Shown: in pieces, positions 24,531-36,700 of the stretch
Layout: every line of letters starts with the position of its first letter
Numbering within the stretch: position 1 is the first letter of the stretch
From: Gadus chalcogrammus
Taxonomy: Eukaryota; Chordata; Actinopteri; Gadiformes; Gadidae
NCBI RefSeq assembly: GCF_026213295.1
Contig: NC_079414.1
Location: forward strand, 10,025,075-10,089,074
Length of the DNA stretch: 64,000 nucleotides
Direction: 5' to 3'
Notes under the pieces: generated by a model
Database searches by the model: none
Told to the model about the DNA's origin: nothing
What the model saw: the letters and a program-made list of their open reading frames with translations, nothing else
Translations under genes and position numbers: made by a program

Positions 24531-25110
24531 TATACAAGAAACAGGAAACACAGCTTTAGATTACTAAAAGGAAACAACATATAGATTTTTCTCTCTCTTC
24601 CCCTCTCTGTCTCTATGACAATTTATTTGTATCTTATTGTTGTCCAATGGTAACTTATTACCTTTACATGTACATTTCCTTAATTCATCAATTAACAAGC
24701 TACGACAAGACCACATCACATTTATTTGAACATTAATTTGCAGTTACTAACAGCAGTCCAATAATCAAATCAATTGACTTTACTTTCAGCATAGCGTATC
24801 TTCCATCTTAGTAGACCTATTGACGTTCCTCACATGAAAAAATATCTATATATCATCACAAAGCACAAAAAAATCAATCAGTACAAAAATCTGGTATAGA
24901 TTCTGCTGATTGTGCTAGTACAGTATTAGTTTAATTCTATTCAATGAACTGACTACTTATATTAACAAGCAGTACCTAGTATCCTGAGGTCTCAATGTCC
25001 CACCGCAGGGTTCACCCAATATGATGCAGCGGTGAAATTCGTCCGAAAAAGTCCCTTTGATTCTAAGCGTAAAGTCTTGAAAGTGGATAGACAAACGGCA
25101 TCCATCTTAC

Positions 25111-25290
25111 CTTCATGGAAGTGTTGACGTGCAGTGAAAACAAGTCTTTGGTTTCCCAACCGATCCGGTACCTGCTCCTAACAATGTCTGAGGACCAGCG
25201 CTGCTCTGGTCGGTCTGTTTCTGGTACCTCCAGCGCCACGTAACGCCCTATGCCTTTCTCATGAAGGGACCCTCGTTCCGGGTGGAACCG
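25111..25290 (-). other. Unassigned exon-like segment, 60 codons
   Basis: A minus-strand stretch of exactly 180 nt, open in phase 0, with an acceptor (AACTGAGCCCAG/CGG) and a donor (ATGAAG/gtaaga). It reads RFHPERGSLHEKGIGRYVAL, then EVPETDRPEQRW and WETKDLFSLHVNTSMK, a composition like a folded protein. I do not recognise the family. A second short open stretch (TLRIKGTFSDEFHRC) lies at about 24985-25070 on the same strand. It could be an upstream exon of synpo2, a separate gene or a decayed repeat. Confidence 0.3.
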
Positions 25291-26745
25291 CTGGGCTCAG
25301 TTTGAGAGGGGCCCAACTGCTCCTTGTAAGGGCCGGGGTCGCTCATGTATGGAAGAGCCCAAAACAAGGGCTTCTGCATTTGCCATTTCTGTTAATTGGT
25401 CTGTAATGGAAGTATTCCCATTATGTCTTATTATATTGATGGAGTAGTTCATCTTTAACAAAATAATTGCTTTAGAATCACAAGAGTATATGAACACACT
25501 GGACACATCTTTCTCAGAAGTTAACCACTGAAGTATTTCTATAAGGCTAGTGAAGTACATCCTCACAGCCTGTTAACTATTGACGGGTCGCAAGACGATA
25601 GAAAAGGGACATGTAGTGAAAAAAATCAAATAAAGTGAACAAACCGGTTCTCACTATTGGATAATTTCCACGACACTGTACCTGTGTCCCAAAGGGGTGG
25701 CCAGAGGGGGGCCACGGCCACCCTGATAAAATGACCGCCCAACCCCCACTGATCTCCCTTGGCAAGTCGCAGAGGCAAAATATGCCTAGAATGCATCATA
25801 CTAAGCATACATTGTGTTCCTAGTTTTATAAATAATCAACCATAATGGTTGGTAATCTTAGTATGCTTAGTATGCATACCAGGCGTACTAAGATAATAGA
25901 ATACAGTTTGATCCAGTCTGACAGTAAATTTTATAAAAGGGAGCATGGAGAGACATCTTGCTCAAGGATGCAGAGCAAGAGGCCAGAACCGTTCGACTGC
26001 GGTGTAATGCAGATTCTACACTATCCGGACGCACACTGGTACATCATAAACACAGTAGACTGTGTAGCCTGCTCATGTTGGTCAAGTCCGTCTTCTTTAG
26101 TCCTTCTTTCACAGTTATTTTGATATAGTCGTGGTTGTGGGGAACATGGTTGAACCAGTGTGGTTCCACAGTGATGAGTTTAAATCGCTCTTTTGTAAAA
26201 GTGTGTAAAGCAGGTCCTCCAATATGTGTTTGTTGTCACTCTCACGTTGGAATGGAAGAATACAATTAAAAGGAGCTGTGAACAGTGAACTCCGGAGGAC
26301 AGTCAATGATTAGATGGGATTGGACCCAGAACCCTGGTTTGCAGATGGAGGAGAGGCAGTAAATAAAAGACAGTGTAACTAAGCGATTGTACCCTAACCA
26401 TGCAGCCATACATTAACAACTATATAACAACCTAAAATATTTTGTGTTATTTTGGGACACCATCTGCTGAGACTGTATGGATCACAGTCTCTTCTTACAG
26501 CCTACCAAGAGCTACTACTATTGGATCGAGGTTAGTGTGTTGGTGTGATGGTTATGACCAGATAACCCTTAATGGTTAACTTAGAGACAAGTTGAGTGAA
26601 TGTGTGTCTTGATGAAATCTAACTCGCGTCTTTACAGCTAATCCATGGCTACAGGTCCAACACTGTAGTGGTGAACAGTACATAGTCCTCAGTCACTGCT
26701 AAGAGCTCAATAACAACCACCGCCACCTGGAGCTGTGAGAACAAC

Positions 26746-27144
26746 ATGAAGTTCGACAAAGTACTCTCGAAAATCAATGGATTTGGGAAATTTCAAATCG
26801 CTCTGATGTTGGTCCAGGGGATATCGCGGATCACCTTGCCCTGTCACTTCCTCATGAACAACTTCATCGCTGTGGTTCCGACCCACCACTGTGACCTCAG
26901 CTCCCTGGAGGACGGCGGGCTCTTAGGGAACCTGACCCAGGAACAGAGGCTGGCGGTTGGGGTGCCCGTGAGGGGGGACGGGAAGCTGGAGACCTGTGGC
27001 ATGTATTCAGAACCGCAGTACCAGCTGCTACTGTCCCCCTCCAACGTTACCGACCACATCCCCACCGTTCCATGCCCGAGTGGATGGGTGTACGACAATA
27101 GCACCTTCCAGACCACCCTGGTCACCGAGGTCAGTGTGTGTGTG

Positions 27145-27177
<33 letters not shown>

Positions 27178-30100
27178 TAGTGTCTGAACGCCAGGGTTAC
27201 TAGTAAGGCCGTCCTAAGGATGTATGCACTTTACATTTTTAAATACATCTATACTTAACAAGGTGATCTTCCCAACATGATGCTAAAGTAATAAAAAGGT
27301 CAGTGTGTGTTTTAGGTAACTCTGTGTTGTGTTCACTGGGTCTCCTCAGTGGGATCTGGTGTGCAGCAGGAAGGGTTTGGACAAAGCCACCGCCACCATA
27401 TTCTTCATCGGAGTGATGTTTGGCGCCCCCACCTTCGGCTTCCTCAGCGACCGGTAACCACTCAGACTCAGGCTCTGTGTTCACAGCTCCAAACTTGGGG
27501 GCCACATATGCTGTTTATGAGATGACCTGTGAGTCCTCTGTAGAATGTACAAAGTAGTGTATGTGTATGGGTGTGTTTTAACTTAATTTCTGTGGTCCTC
27601 TATGCAAATGGATTAAATCATGATTAGTAAGTGTTTCTTATGTATGCTTTATTGCTTTGTCCCATTGATTATTTCCTCACGGCAAATGTAATGAATGATT
27701 TAAACACATTAATAACCTTACTTACAAATTAATAAAATTGTACGAGTGTACTTTAATCCAGTAATTAATAAATGCTCAGTCACCAACTGACATTTGTAAG
27801 CCCATTATATACACTACATGTGGTTTAGATGAATGTGATTTTCACGGAGTGGTGTGGATCAGATTTGGCCGCAGGAGGATGCTGCTGGTGTCCTACTTGG
27901 CCACCATGTTTTTTGCGATGGTAAGCTCGTTCTCCAGGACTTACTTGATGTTCGTCATCATGAGATTCCTCACAGGAGTGGCCATAGCCGGGATCAGCAT
28001 CATATCTGTTGTTCTGAGTGAGTGTTGCTTTCGGATCTCCATAAAAACTCTTCAGTTATCAATGATTCATTGGTAAGTATTACAGTGTACAATTATGTCC
28101 CTCTTTTTTCATTTCTACAAGGGATGAAACATGGATATCCATATTTGATGCATGGTTTCTCCAATGCATGGTTCTGTTGACCGGGCTGCTGTGTTTCTTC
28201 TCCTTCTGCAGATGTGGAATGGTGTGGCGTGGAGAACAGGACGTTCGCGGGGGTGATCGGTAGCATTGATTGGACGATAGGCAGCATGATTCTGTGTGGA
28301 GTTGCATACTTTATCAACGAGTGGAGGGTCCTCATTGTGGCTGTGACCTCCCCTCTCATCCTGTCAGTAATCACCTGGTGGTGAGTTGCTTTTAATAATA
28401 GAATTCACGCCATCCCATTTTTTGGGAATGACATAAAGCATAGACCTGGATTATGCTTTATGGCGATGTTGTTCCAATCCTATTGACCCGAAGTTATCCC
28501 CCACACGGTAAAACCAAGTCCCGTAGGTTCATGATCATTGACGAGGGAAGAGTTTATTGGATTACTGTTACACAAATTAATGCTTTACCTTAATTACTAT
28601 TCATTTAATATTGATTGATATGATTACCTACTTCAGTATCCATGAGCCGTGTAGATTCTTGACCGATCACAAGAGAGCAAAAGAGAGCGTTAGGGAACAA
28701 GTGGCTTGAGCCACCTAACCTAATGATAAGGAGTATTTATCCACGTGTTCCTTAGTTCTGTATCCTGGACTACTATAGGGGTATGCTATACTGTCTATAC
28801 TGCTATCCCAACAAGATTGGTCCTCTTCTGATCAACATATTAGTGAAAATGTTACTACAATATTCGGATCATGTAGTTGTTGGGGTGTTTTCACTTCCAG
28901 GGAACTGGTTTTGAACCCTAAGGTGAGAGGTTATTTGAATTAAAGCTTTGGCTAAATGATTAAATAGTAAATAGTGTGATTATAGTCTGTGTGGCTGAAT
29001 GACGTGTGGCTTGTTGCGACAGGTGGATTCCAGAGTCTGCAAGATGGCTTCTGGCCAATGGAAGGGCAGAAGAGGCCCACTACTACATTATGAAATGCGC
29101 CAAGATAAACAACAGAGTTAATTGTGTAGCTGATGTCACACCGAAGGTAATGTTAGATTAGATTCCACCTATTTCATTGATCATAAACTCTGCAATTTCT
29201 GTACTCTGTACCCTGATGTTCTTTCAGTGGTTTTGGCCAGCATTACAATGGATTTCTGTTCACTTATTCACAGTCTCTGTTGGAGTCTGCAGGGATTGAG
29301 AATGAAATGAAAAAGTATACGATATTGGATCTTGTGAAAACGCCCAATATGAGAAAACTGGTTATCTGCTCCGGTGTACTATGGTATGGTCCCAACACAC
29401 TGGGCTTGAATGTTGAGGTTCAAGGGTGATACATACATCTAGACATGCGTCAAGACTCAAATTAAATATTTTAAAAAATGTACCCACTTTATTTTTATAT
29501 TCAGTGAGAAAGCCGGCATCAATACAAATTAATTCTCCATTATTTTCATTTACTTTCAGGTTTGGCGTTGCATTCACATATTATGGAATCAGTTTGAATG
29601 TGACCGGGTTTGGTCTGAACCCGCACCTTACACAATTAGTCTTCTCCTGCACCGAACTCCCAGGGAAGCTGATCGTCTACTTCTCCCTGAACGTTGTGGG
29701 CAGGCGGCCCTGTCAGATGGCTGCCATAATTCTAACCGGAGTCTGTATTTTCATCAATATATTTGTTCCAAATGGTAAAACATTAGATATACTAGTCACA
29801 AAATACATTACTCAACAATGGAAGATGGCCTGTGTGTTTAAAAATAAGTCTATAATCTAATAATGTCTTCTACACAGATCTATGGATTATTCGCACTGTT
29901 GTTGCCGTCTGCGGGAAAGGCCTGGCGGAAGCCGCGTTTACAATCATGTTCCTCTTCACAGCCGAGTTCTACCCCACAGTTGTACGGTAAGTCAACAAAA
30001 CCGGTCACCAGCTCTTTTGTCGCCATTTCAGCGAGCGGATTGGCTGATGAGACGCGCCTGCTTTTCAGGCAGAACGGCATAGGCTACACGTCGTTTGTGG

Positions 30101-30535
30101 CCCGCCTGGGCGTATCCATCGCCCCCCTCATCATCCTGTTGGACGACGTGTGGCGTCTCCTCCCTCAAGTAATTTACGGCGCCGTGGCGGTGGTGGCCGG
30201 CTTGGTGGCGTCGAAGCTCCCGGAAACACAAAACACCCGCATGCCAGAGTTCATCGAAGATGTGGAAGAACCAAGGTCAGCTCAGCCAGCAAAGACAGCA
30301 ATGAGACACTGCAGAATATTTTACTTTTCCCACTTTGTATTTTAAAATAAGATAGAAATAAGATATTACATATTATTGCAATGTCCTTTTATACTTTTTT
30401 ATACTTTTATATTTTTTGTTTTAACGTTATAGCTCTGAATTACAAGTGGTCGAGGTTATAGTTGTTTCTGTTATATCTTTTCACAGATCCACAAAAGTTA
30501 TTCAATTCAAAGATGTCAGTCCAACTGTGATTTGA
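26746..30535 (+). CDS. slc22a7: SLC22A7-like organic anion transporter, copy 1
   Basis: Ten exons join in frame: 26746-27129, 27350-27453, 27863-28017, 28212-28380, 29023-29146, 29274-29383, 29560-29774, 29878-29986, 30069-30275 and 30487-30535; 1626 nt, 541 residues (human OAT2 about 548). Features in order: [19 protein letters not shown]1, VPTHHC, an extracellular loop with N-glycosylation sites (NLT, NVT, NST), WDLVC at the start of exon 2, the MFS loop [61 protein letters not shown] and [18 protein letters not shown]. The HHC block and NGFG start fit SLC22A7 best. These 12-TM carriers exchange organic anions, nucleobases and cGMP at the basolateral membrane of liver and kidney. The tail ([15 protein letters not shown]) is added by a separate small exon. 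Copy 2 follows 3.2 kb downstream. Confidence 0.93.
27132..27178. repeat. TG microsatellite at the start of slc22a7 copy 1 intron 1
   Basis: A TG run with one CG step begins directly inside the donor of exon 1 (GAG/gtcagtgtg). It may affect donor recognition; copy 2 lacks it. Confidence 0.93.
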
Positions 30536-30804
30536 CACTGGGAAGGTTTCCAACTTTTGCCAAACGGTCATCCACCATTCCTACTATGTGACTCAATACA
30601 ATCCCAATCAAAGCAATGTGATGCAGCTGAAGACTACTTTGCCTATAATTATGTTGTGTGCAAACAATCTCAAATTGAAGGCAAGGATCTAAGATGTAAA
30701 ATAACCATACAATATCACAGAGGGATGTAGCCACTACAAACCTACTAAATATCTTGTCATGAATATGTCAAAAGGTATATTACTATATATCTCAAAGACA
30801 GACA

Positions 30805-31088
30805 TTAAAGGTGACATATTATACCACCAGGTGTGAGTGTGATTTGCCATTACAAGCTGTTTAGAAAGTCAGCCTCTTCTTACATCACAAGTGGGCGTGT
30901 CCACCTAGATGTGTGCAGGACAGATCAGTCTAGCAGCCTACCCAGTGGAATGTAGCAAATGTTGCTCATCTATCTGTTATACATCTATGTGGACACGCCC
31001 ACTTGGGATGTCAGTAGAGGCAGATTTTCAAAACGCCTTGTAATAGCTAATCACACTCACAGCTGGTGTTATAAGCTGTCAACTTTAA
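30805..31088. mobile_element. Foldback MITE, copy 1
   Basis: About 284 bp whose halves are reverse complements: the left end AAAGGTGACATATTATACCA and the block GGGCGTGTCCACCTAGATG pair with ACATCTATGTGGACACGCCC and AGCTGTCAACTTT. The same element occurs at 46740-47023 and, split, at 35090-35671. It has no coding capacity. Confidence 0.88.
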
Positions 31089-31688
31089 ACTCCATTTTGG
31101 AAATACTGTAGATCAGTGTTCTTCAACCTGAAGGTGAAACGTGTGATTTTATTCTTGAAATAGTAACATTTACAAACATAATTGAAAATAAATATATATT
31201 ATAAATATTGTGGTATTATGGCTTGTTATTTTTTGACTAGTGTCTTTTTTTGCATTTCATAATGTTTTCCATTGATGTTTTAGGTTCATTTGTGTTAAAT
31301 AAACACACCCAGAGCATAAGCAGCATCACTGACTTTTTTCCCCAACTGTTTCCCACTGGCCATGGCCTTCTTGCGGTAATAATTGCATATGAAAGGGGGC
31401 GCTGGCACTGCTCAGCCACTGAATATATTTTTATATTTTTATTTTACTATTTGCATTTGAGGTGGTCTGCAAAAGGCCTTGACGACAATTAAGTGGCACA
31501 CTTAAAGTCAAAGGTGGGTAACCACTGCTAGATAACCATGTTGTAGTGGTGTGGTCTGAAGTGTTGCCAACTATTTTCCAATAAAATAATGGAGCAATAG
31601 CTCCAAAAGCCACTAAATTCACCAGAAGGTGTCATGAGCACTTCGTTCTTCTCGCTTTACTGACCGCCCCACACGTACACCTACTGAG

Positions 31689-31709
31689 CCCCCCCCCCCC
31701 CCCCCCCCC
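31689..31709. repeat. C homopolymer
   Basis: A run of about 20 C in the slc22a7 spacer, likely variable in length. Confidence 0.9.
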
Positions 31710-33742
31710 ACCCCCAAGCCCTTTAAGTTTAATTTGTTCTAATGTTAATGTGATGCTGTAAATAACAATGCTGTGAATAAAAATATGAATCAAAATGAAC
31801 CAATCTAATCTGGCTAACATGTAGGATACTTTAATTGACTATTCAAATAGGTTCGAATTCAAATACACATTTTGAGAGCAAGATCTATCTCAAGCGATAT
31901 CCCAGGTACTACAGTGAAAATAATTTAATATATAGTAGAATAAATTACAATCATGCCCTTGTAAAAAATGAAATATCATTTCATCTTCCGACACTCGTTA
32001 CAACTGCACAGAACCCTCTGCCCTCAGTATTAGCTCAGCCGTGGTAAAGTGAATGTGCAAAATATGTAATCCTTCCCCTCACTACACATTTACATGCCTG
32101 AACTTTAATGGTTGATTATTAACAATCTTTCAACTTCGACCAAGCATTGGCCCGTCTAAAATAAAACAAGCTCTAAACGAGTGAGTCTACAATATTTAAA
32201 TCATGCCCAGTACTCAGTTAGACACCCCCTTGGACTGGCTATATCTATTAGGTTATTCTAGTTTGGGGTTTTGCTGCATCAGGGTTGACAGTGACGTTTC
32301 AAAGTTTGTAGTGAAGTTAGATGATTCTGGAAGAATAAAAGATTGAATCTACAGACAAAAACCCTCTAGTTATCCCTAGCATGACCCATCACGTTCTGCT
32401 GAATCATTTCATTGACTCCCTTCCTTTACCCCCCTTTCATTGTTTTGGGTTCAGCGCTCCGTCCATATCTGTTTTTCTTGGTGAGACTGTCCAGATATTC
32501 ATTTAGTTTGTGTTACTCAATAAACCAGTCTGAGGATCGGGGGGCCTGGTCCAAGCAGTAATTGATTTCAAAATAAGGGCGACAACTTTATGTCGTTCAG
32601 AACAAACTCCAGGCAACCAGAGGGGTGCTCCTGCTCTCATCAATTTGGCCGTATCTAGTTCGAAGTAAAGCAAAATAATATATTTATCTTAGCATTTCTT
32701 TTTCATCTTTAAACATAGTCTATTTTTGGATGGAAATTGCTTACATTGCTCGGTTTATTGGTACACTTTTCATTGGCGCCTACACACAGCTTTTGCCGTG
32801 CCTTTATATGAAACTCAGTGTCTATTTTGGAGCACACAGAGAGGAACTTCAACAAGACATCGGGAGTACTGCAGCTTTCAACCGATCAGAAGTAAAAAAT
32901 GTCTTCACTCTTGTGAGCCATCATGTTTAGAGATGACGATGAGAGCCTTCATTGGATTCCGGTCTGCGTCCGGCTGCAGGTTAATTAAGGCCGCTAAGCA
33001 ATTTGCCGAAACGCAGCTCTATTCAGTGTAAATGTTGCATTCTCATCGTCCCTCCTTAGAGTCTCCATCATAGTGTTCCTCTACTGTAGTTTGGTGAGGT
33101 TTGGTCCAAGTGCTGGTTTGGACGGATCTTGTTAACATGACTCAGATACAAATTATGCGTGCAGTTGTTTACCACAATTCTTGAGGTTCATCTTTTAGAA
33201 ATGTTATGGTTAAAACCATGTCTTTTTTAAACGATTTAACAGGAAGGATTGGGCTAGCTTTGCACCAGTTTTTGCAATTTATTTATCAATTGTTACGTTT
33301 AATTCGATGTGAATCAATCTGTCCCATTTCAACATTTGCTCAAAAAAACCAAGAAGGTGGTAAAAGCAGGGTTTAAGTGTTAATGACTTAAATAGTTTGT
33401 AATTATTCTTGTTCAGGAACGCATGGCTGCCTGGGCCATTAGGACATATCCTCATGTCCTAATGGAAAAAAAAGATCAGTATTCAAATAAATTAGAACAC
33501 AATGAATCATTGTCATTTCCTATTTCCTGCTTTAAATACATAAGCTATGGAAACTCAATGACCAGTTACATATTCACTTCACAAACCAAGTTGGCTGAGT
33601 TAAGAAAGAAATGATTGCTTTTCTATAGCCTTAGGAAAGGTTGGTTCTAAAATGGCAATTTAAATGGGCAGAGCATCGATTTTTTGGTCATTTCAAGAAC
33701 AGAAGGCTAGGGTTAGGCTAGGGTAGGTTCAGAAGATCCACA

Positions 33743-36700
33743 ATGAAGTTTGAGAATGTCCTCGACGATATTAACGGATTTGGCCGATTCCAGAAGATGA
33801 TTATAGCGATTAGCTTCATCAGTCGCTTCTCAATGCCATGCCACTTCATGCTGAACAACTTCATCGCGGTGGTGCCGTCTCACCATTGTAACCTCACTGC
33901 TCTGTACATGGACGACTGGGCGTTTAGAAACCTGACGCCTGAGGAGCAGATCACTGTTGGTGTTCCCCTCAGGGATGATGGGAAGCTCAGCTCCTGTCAG
34001 ATGTACGAAGAACCCCAGTATCATCTGCTGTTGGGAGACTCCAATGACACCCAGGCAGAGAAGGTGCCCTGCCAGGGCGGATGGGTGTTTGACAACAGCA
34101 CCTTCAAGTCCACTTTGGCCTCACAGGTGAGACATGTTTCCCTATAACTACCCAACAATAGGCTTCTTTTGGAGTGTAAAAAAGATTTTTAGCACCAACT
34201 TTTAGGTCCCACTCAATGCTAATGTGTTGTGCACCCTTGACTTCCAAGTTTTTGTTCCATGAAAAGGCCACAAAGATAAATTCCTGTGTAAAGATTTCCT
34301 AAAAAGCCAATGCTATTGAGTCAGTGTTTTTGTTCTTCTTTTGGGCTTGTGTTTAAAGTGGGACCTGGTGTGTGATCAAAAAGGAAAAGACAAACAAACC
34401 GGCACAATATTTTTTCTTGGAGTGATGTGCGGCGCCATGTGGTTCGGAAGTCTCAGTGACAGGTAATTAATTATTCTTTTTTCCACTGATGACAAATGTT
34501 CACATTTCAATAAGGCCGTATGACAATTCCCACCCATTGTACCATATCCATTAATGAACTGCTATAGGTGCTACTTGCAAACATGCAGGTCATAAAAGGG
34601 TCTATCCTTTTGGCCCCTTGGGTTCAAACCTACAGTCTCCCAGTGAAAGCATCCTTGAGCAACGTGCCCTTAACGCTACCTACCCGTAACAAAGTGTCTG
34701 GATAAAAGCAGCTTCTAAACAGTACTTCATCATGGATGAGTAGCATCGTTGATGATGCTGCCATACGAGACACCGTTGTGGTTCTACCTTAGGTATGGGC
34801 GAAGGATCATGCTGCTGGTGTCCTACGTGTTTGCCACGCTGTTCGGCATGGGGAGCGCCTTCTCCGTAAACTACGTGATGTTTGCCGTGATGCGCTTCTT
34901 CACGGGCTTCAGCATCACAGGCATCATTATCGTCACAAGCGTCCTGAGTGAGTACGATACTTTATATGCTCTACCACACAAGTCAATGTCGCCGTTGCTC
35001 CTGTTGAAACGCATTTGAGATCATGCGCGTTGTGTTACCGTAGGTAACACAACGCGCTAGCTTTGTTGCCACCAACGGTTACCTAGTGCGGCTTTGTTAC
35101 CACCAGGTGTGATGAGCCATGATGACAAGTCATTTCAAGTGACATCTCAAGTTGGAGTGTGTATAGACCCAGATGTATGATTAGGGGTGCCCAACCAGTC
35201 GATCGCGGTCTACCAGTAGACCGCCGACAGATCCCAAGTCGACCGCAATGTTTTTTTGTTGTTTTTTTTTTGCGCGGGACATATACGCGCGGTAGCGCAT
35301 GCGCTGTCAACAGCAGTTGAAAGCTGTCAACAGTAGTTACGCTCTCCTAAACGTTGGCATGGCTGAGGGGAAACGAGCTAAGACCTACCATTTTCACCCT
35401 GAGTGGGAGGAAGATTATTGATTATTGTTGAGAAGGTGCCGTGCGCAGACGGAATGAAACCCCCGCTGAAGTCCGTAGGTTCACGATACAACCCCCTCCC
35501 CCGTAGGTTTGCAATGTTGACACTAGGCTGGTAGATCTCGGGAGGTTGGCTACTTGAAAAGTAGACCTTGGGTCAAAAAAGGTTGGGCACCCCTGGATTA
35601 GATAGACCAGCCTACACAGTGGACTTGGTGGCCACTAACAGATCCTTTCAAATGGCTACTGGTGGTATCAAATTAACAACAAGTGGTAAAATAGCGGCCC
35701 TTCAACATTACCATCAGTCTATATCAACAAATAATGTCATAATCACAATCATGATTTCTACATTCTTATTTATCCTCAATAACATGACAATCTCAAAAAT
35801 CATTGTCTCTTTGCAATCAAACATGCATCATGGAGGCACCTCCATGGCTAACGTGGGGGTGATCCCCAAACACGGGGGTTCCTTTGCAGATGTGGAGTGG
35901 GTGGACATTCGGCACAGGAAGTTGGTGGGAGTCATCGACAGCTTGGCTTGGAGCTTTGGTAACATTAGCTTCGCGGGCATCGCTTACCTTGTGAGATCCT
36001 GGCGACTGCTGGCCTTCAGCGTGACCGCTCCCCTCCTCATACCCATCTTCACCTGGAGGTAGGACCCCATTCTGTACCGCTGTTCAGCTTAACGACACCC
36101 AGCCTTTGGGTTCTGGTCGGGGGGGTCGCCTAATATGCAGATTGGTTTGCAGGAGATTGTTAACATGTATGCTATAGATATTCAATGATACATTTTGGCG
36201 TGTATTGAGGCAGAAAAAAAATATTGTGGGTGGCGTTTGGGACACAACAATTTATCAAACGGAAATTGGGGTCATGGGCGAAAAATAATAATTTCAAGAC
36301 TTTACAACCTGGATCCTATTTTTCCATAATTTTTGTCTTGAAAGACTAACTGGTCCAGTATTGAGCTATTTCAGCCACGAAAAAGGCTGCAAGGTGACCC
36401 TATAGGGCAAAAGCGCATGTCAATGTACGTCCTCTAAAAGTGCAGTTTTTTGCCGTCGACAGGCTCAGATTCTTAAGATAAGTGTCTGACAATGCTTGCT
36501 CAATACTGGACCAACGTCAAACGTTGTTGTCCACATTATTAGCTTAGAACCCAAAATGATGGGAAATAAGGTCCAGGTTCACAAATCTCAAAGTACTCTT
36601 CAACACTGAATCCACACCAGGGTCTGACAAGCTAATCTTACATTCACTAACAGCTGGTAGTTTCATGGGTGGGTCAATGGTGTTATACTGTATGTACTCA

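Larger units (their letters stand above)
22152..26745. other. Intergenic region synpo2 - slc22a7 copy 1
   Basis: It holds a CT microsatellite, a retroposon-like 3' end, short tandem repeats around GGTTAACATT, and one exon-like minus-strand segment (25111-25290). SINE-like pieces lie at 25950-26010 and about 26310 (GGATTGGACCCAGAACC). The expected N-terminal PDZ exon of synpo2 was sought here and not found. Confidence 0.5.
30536..33742. other. Spacer between the two slc22a7 copies
   Basis: It holds MITE copy 1 (30805-31088), a C run (31689-31709) and otherwise AT-rich unique DNA. No third transporter copy and no other gene is recognisable. Confidence 0.6.
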
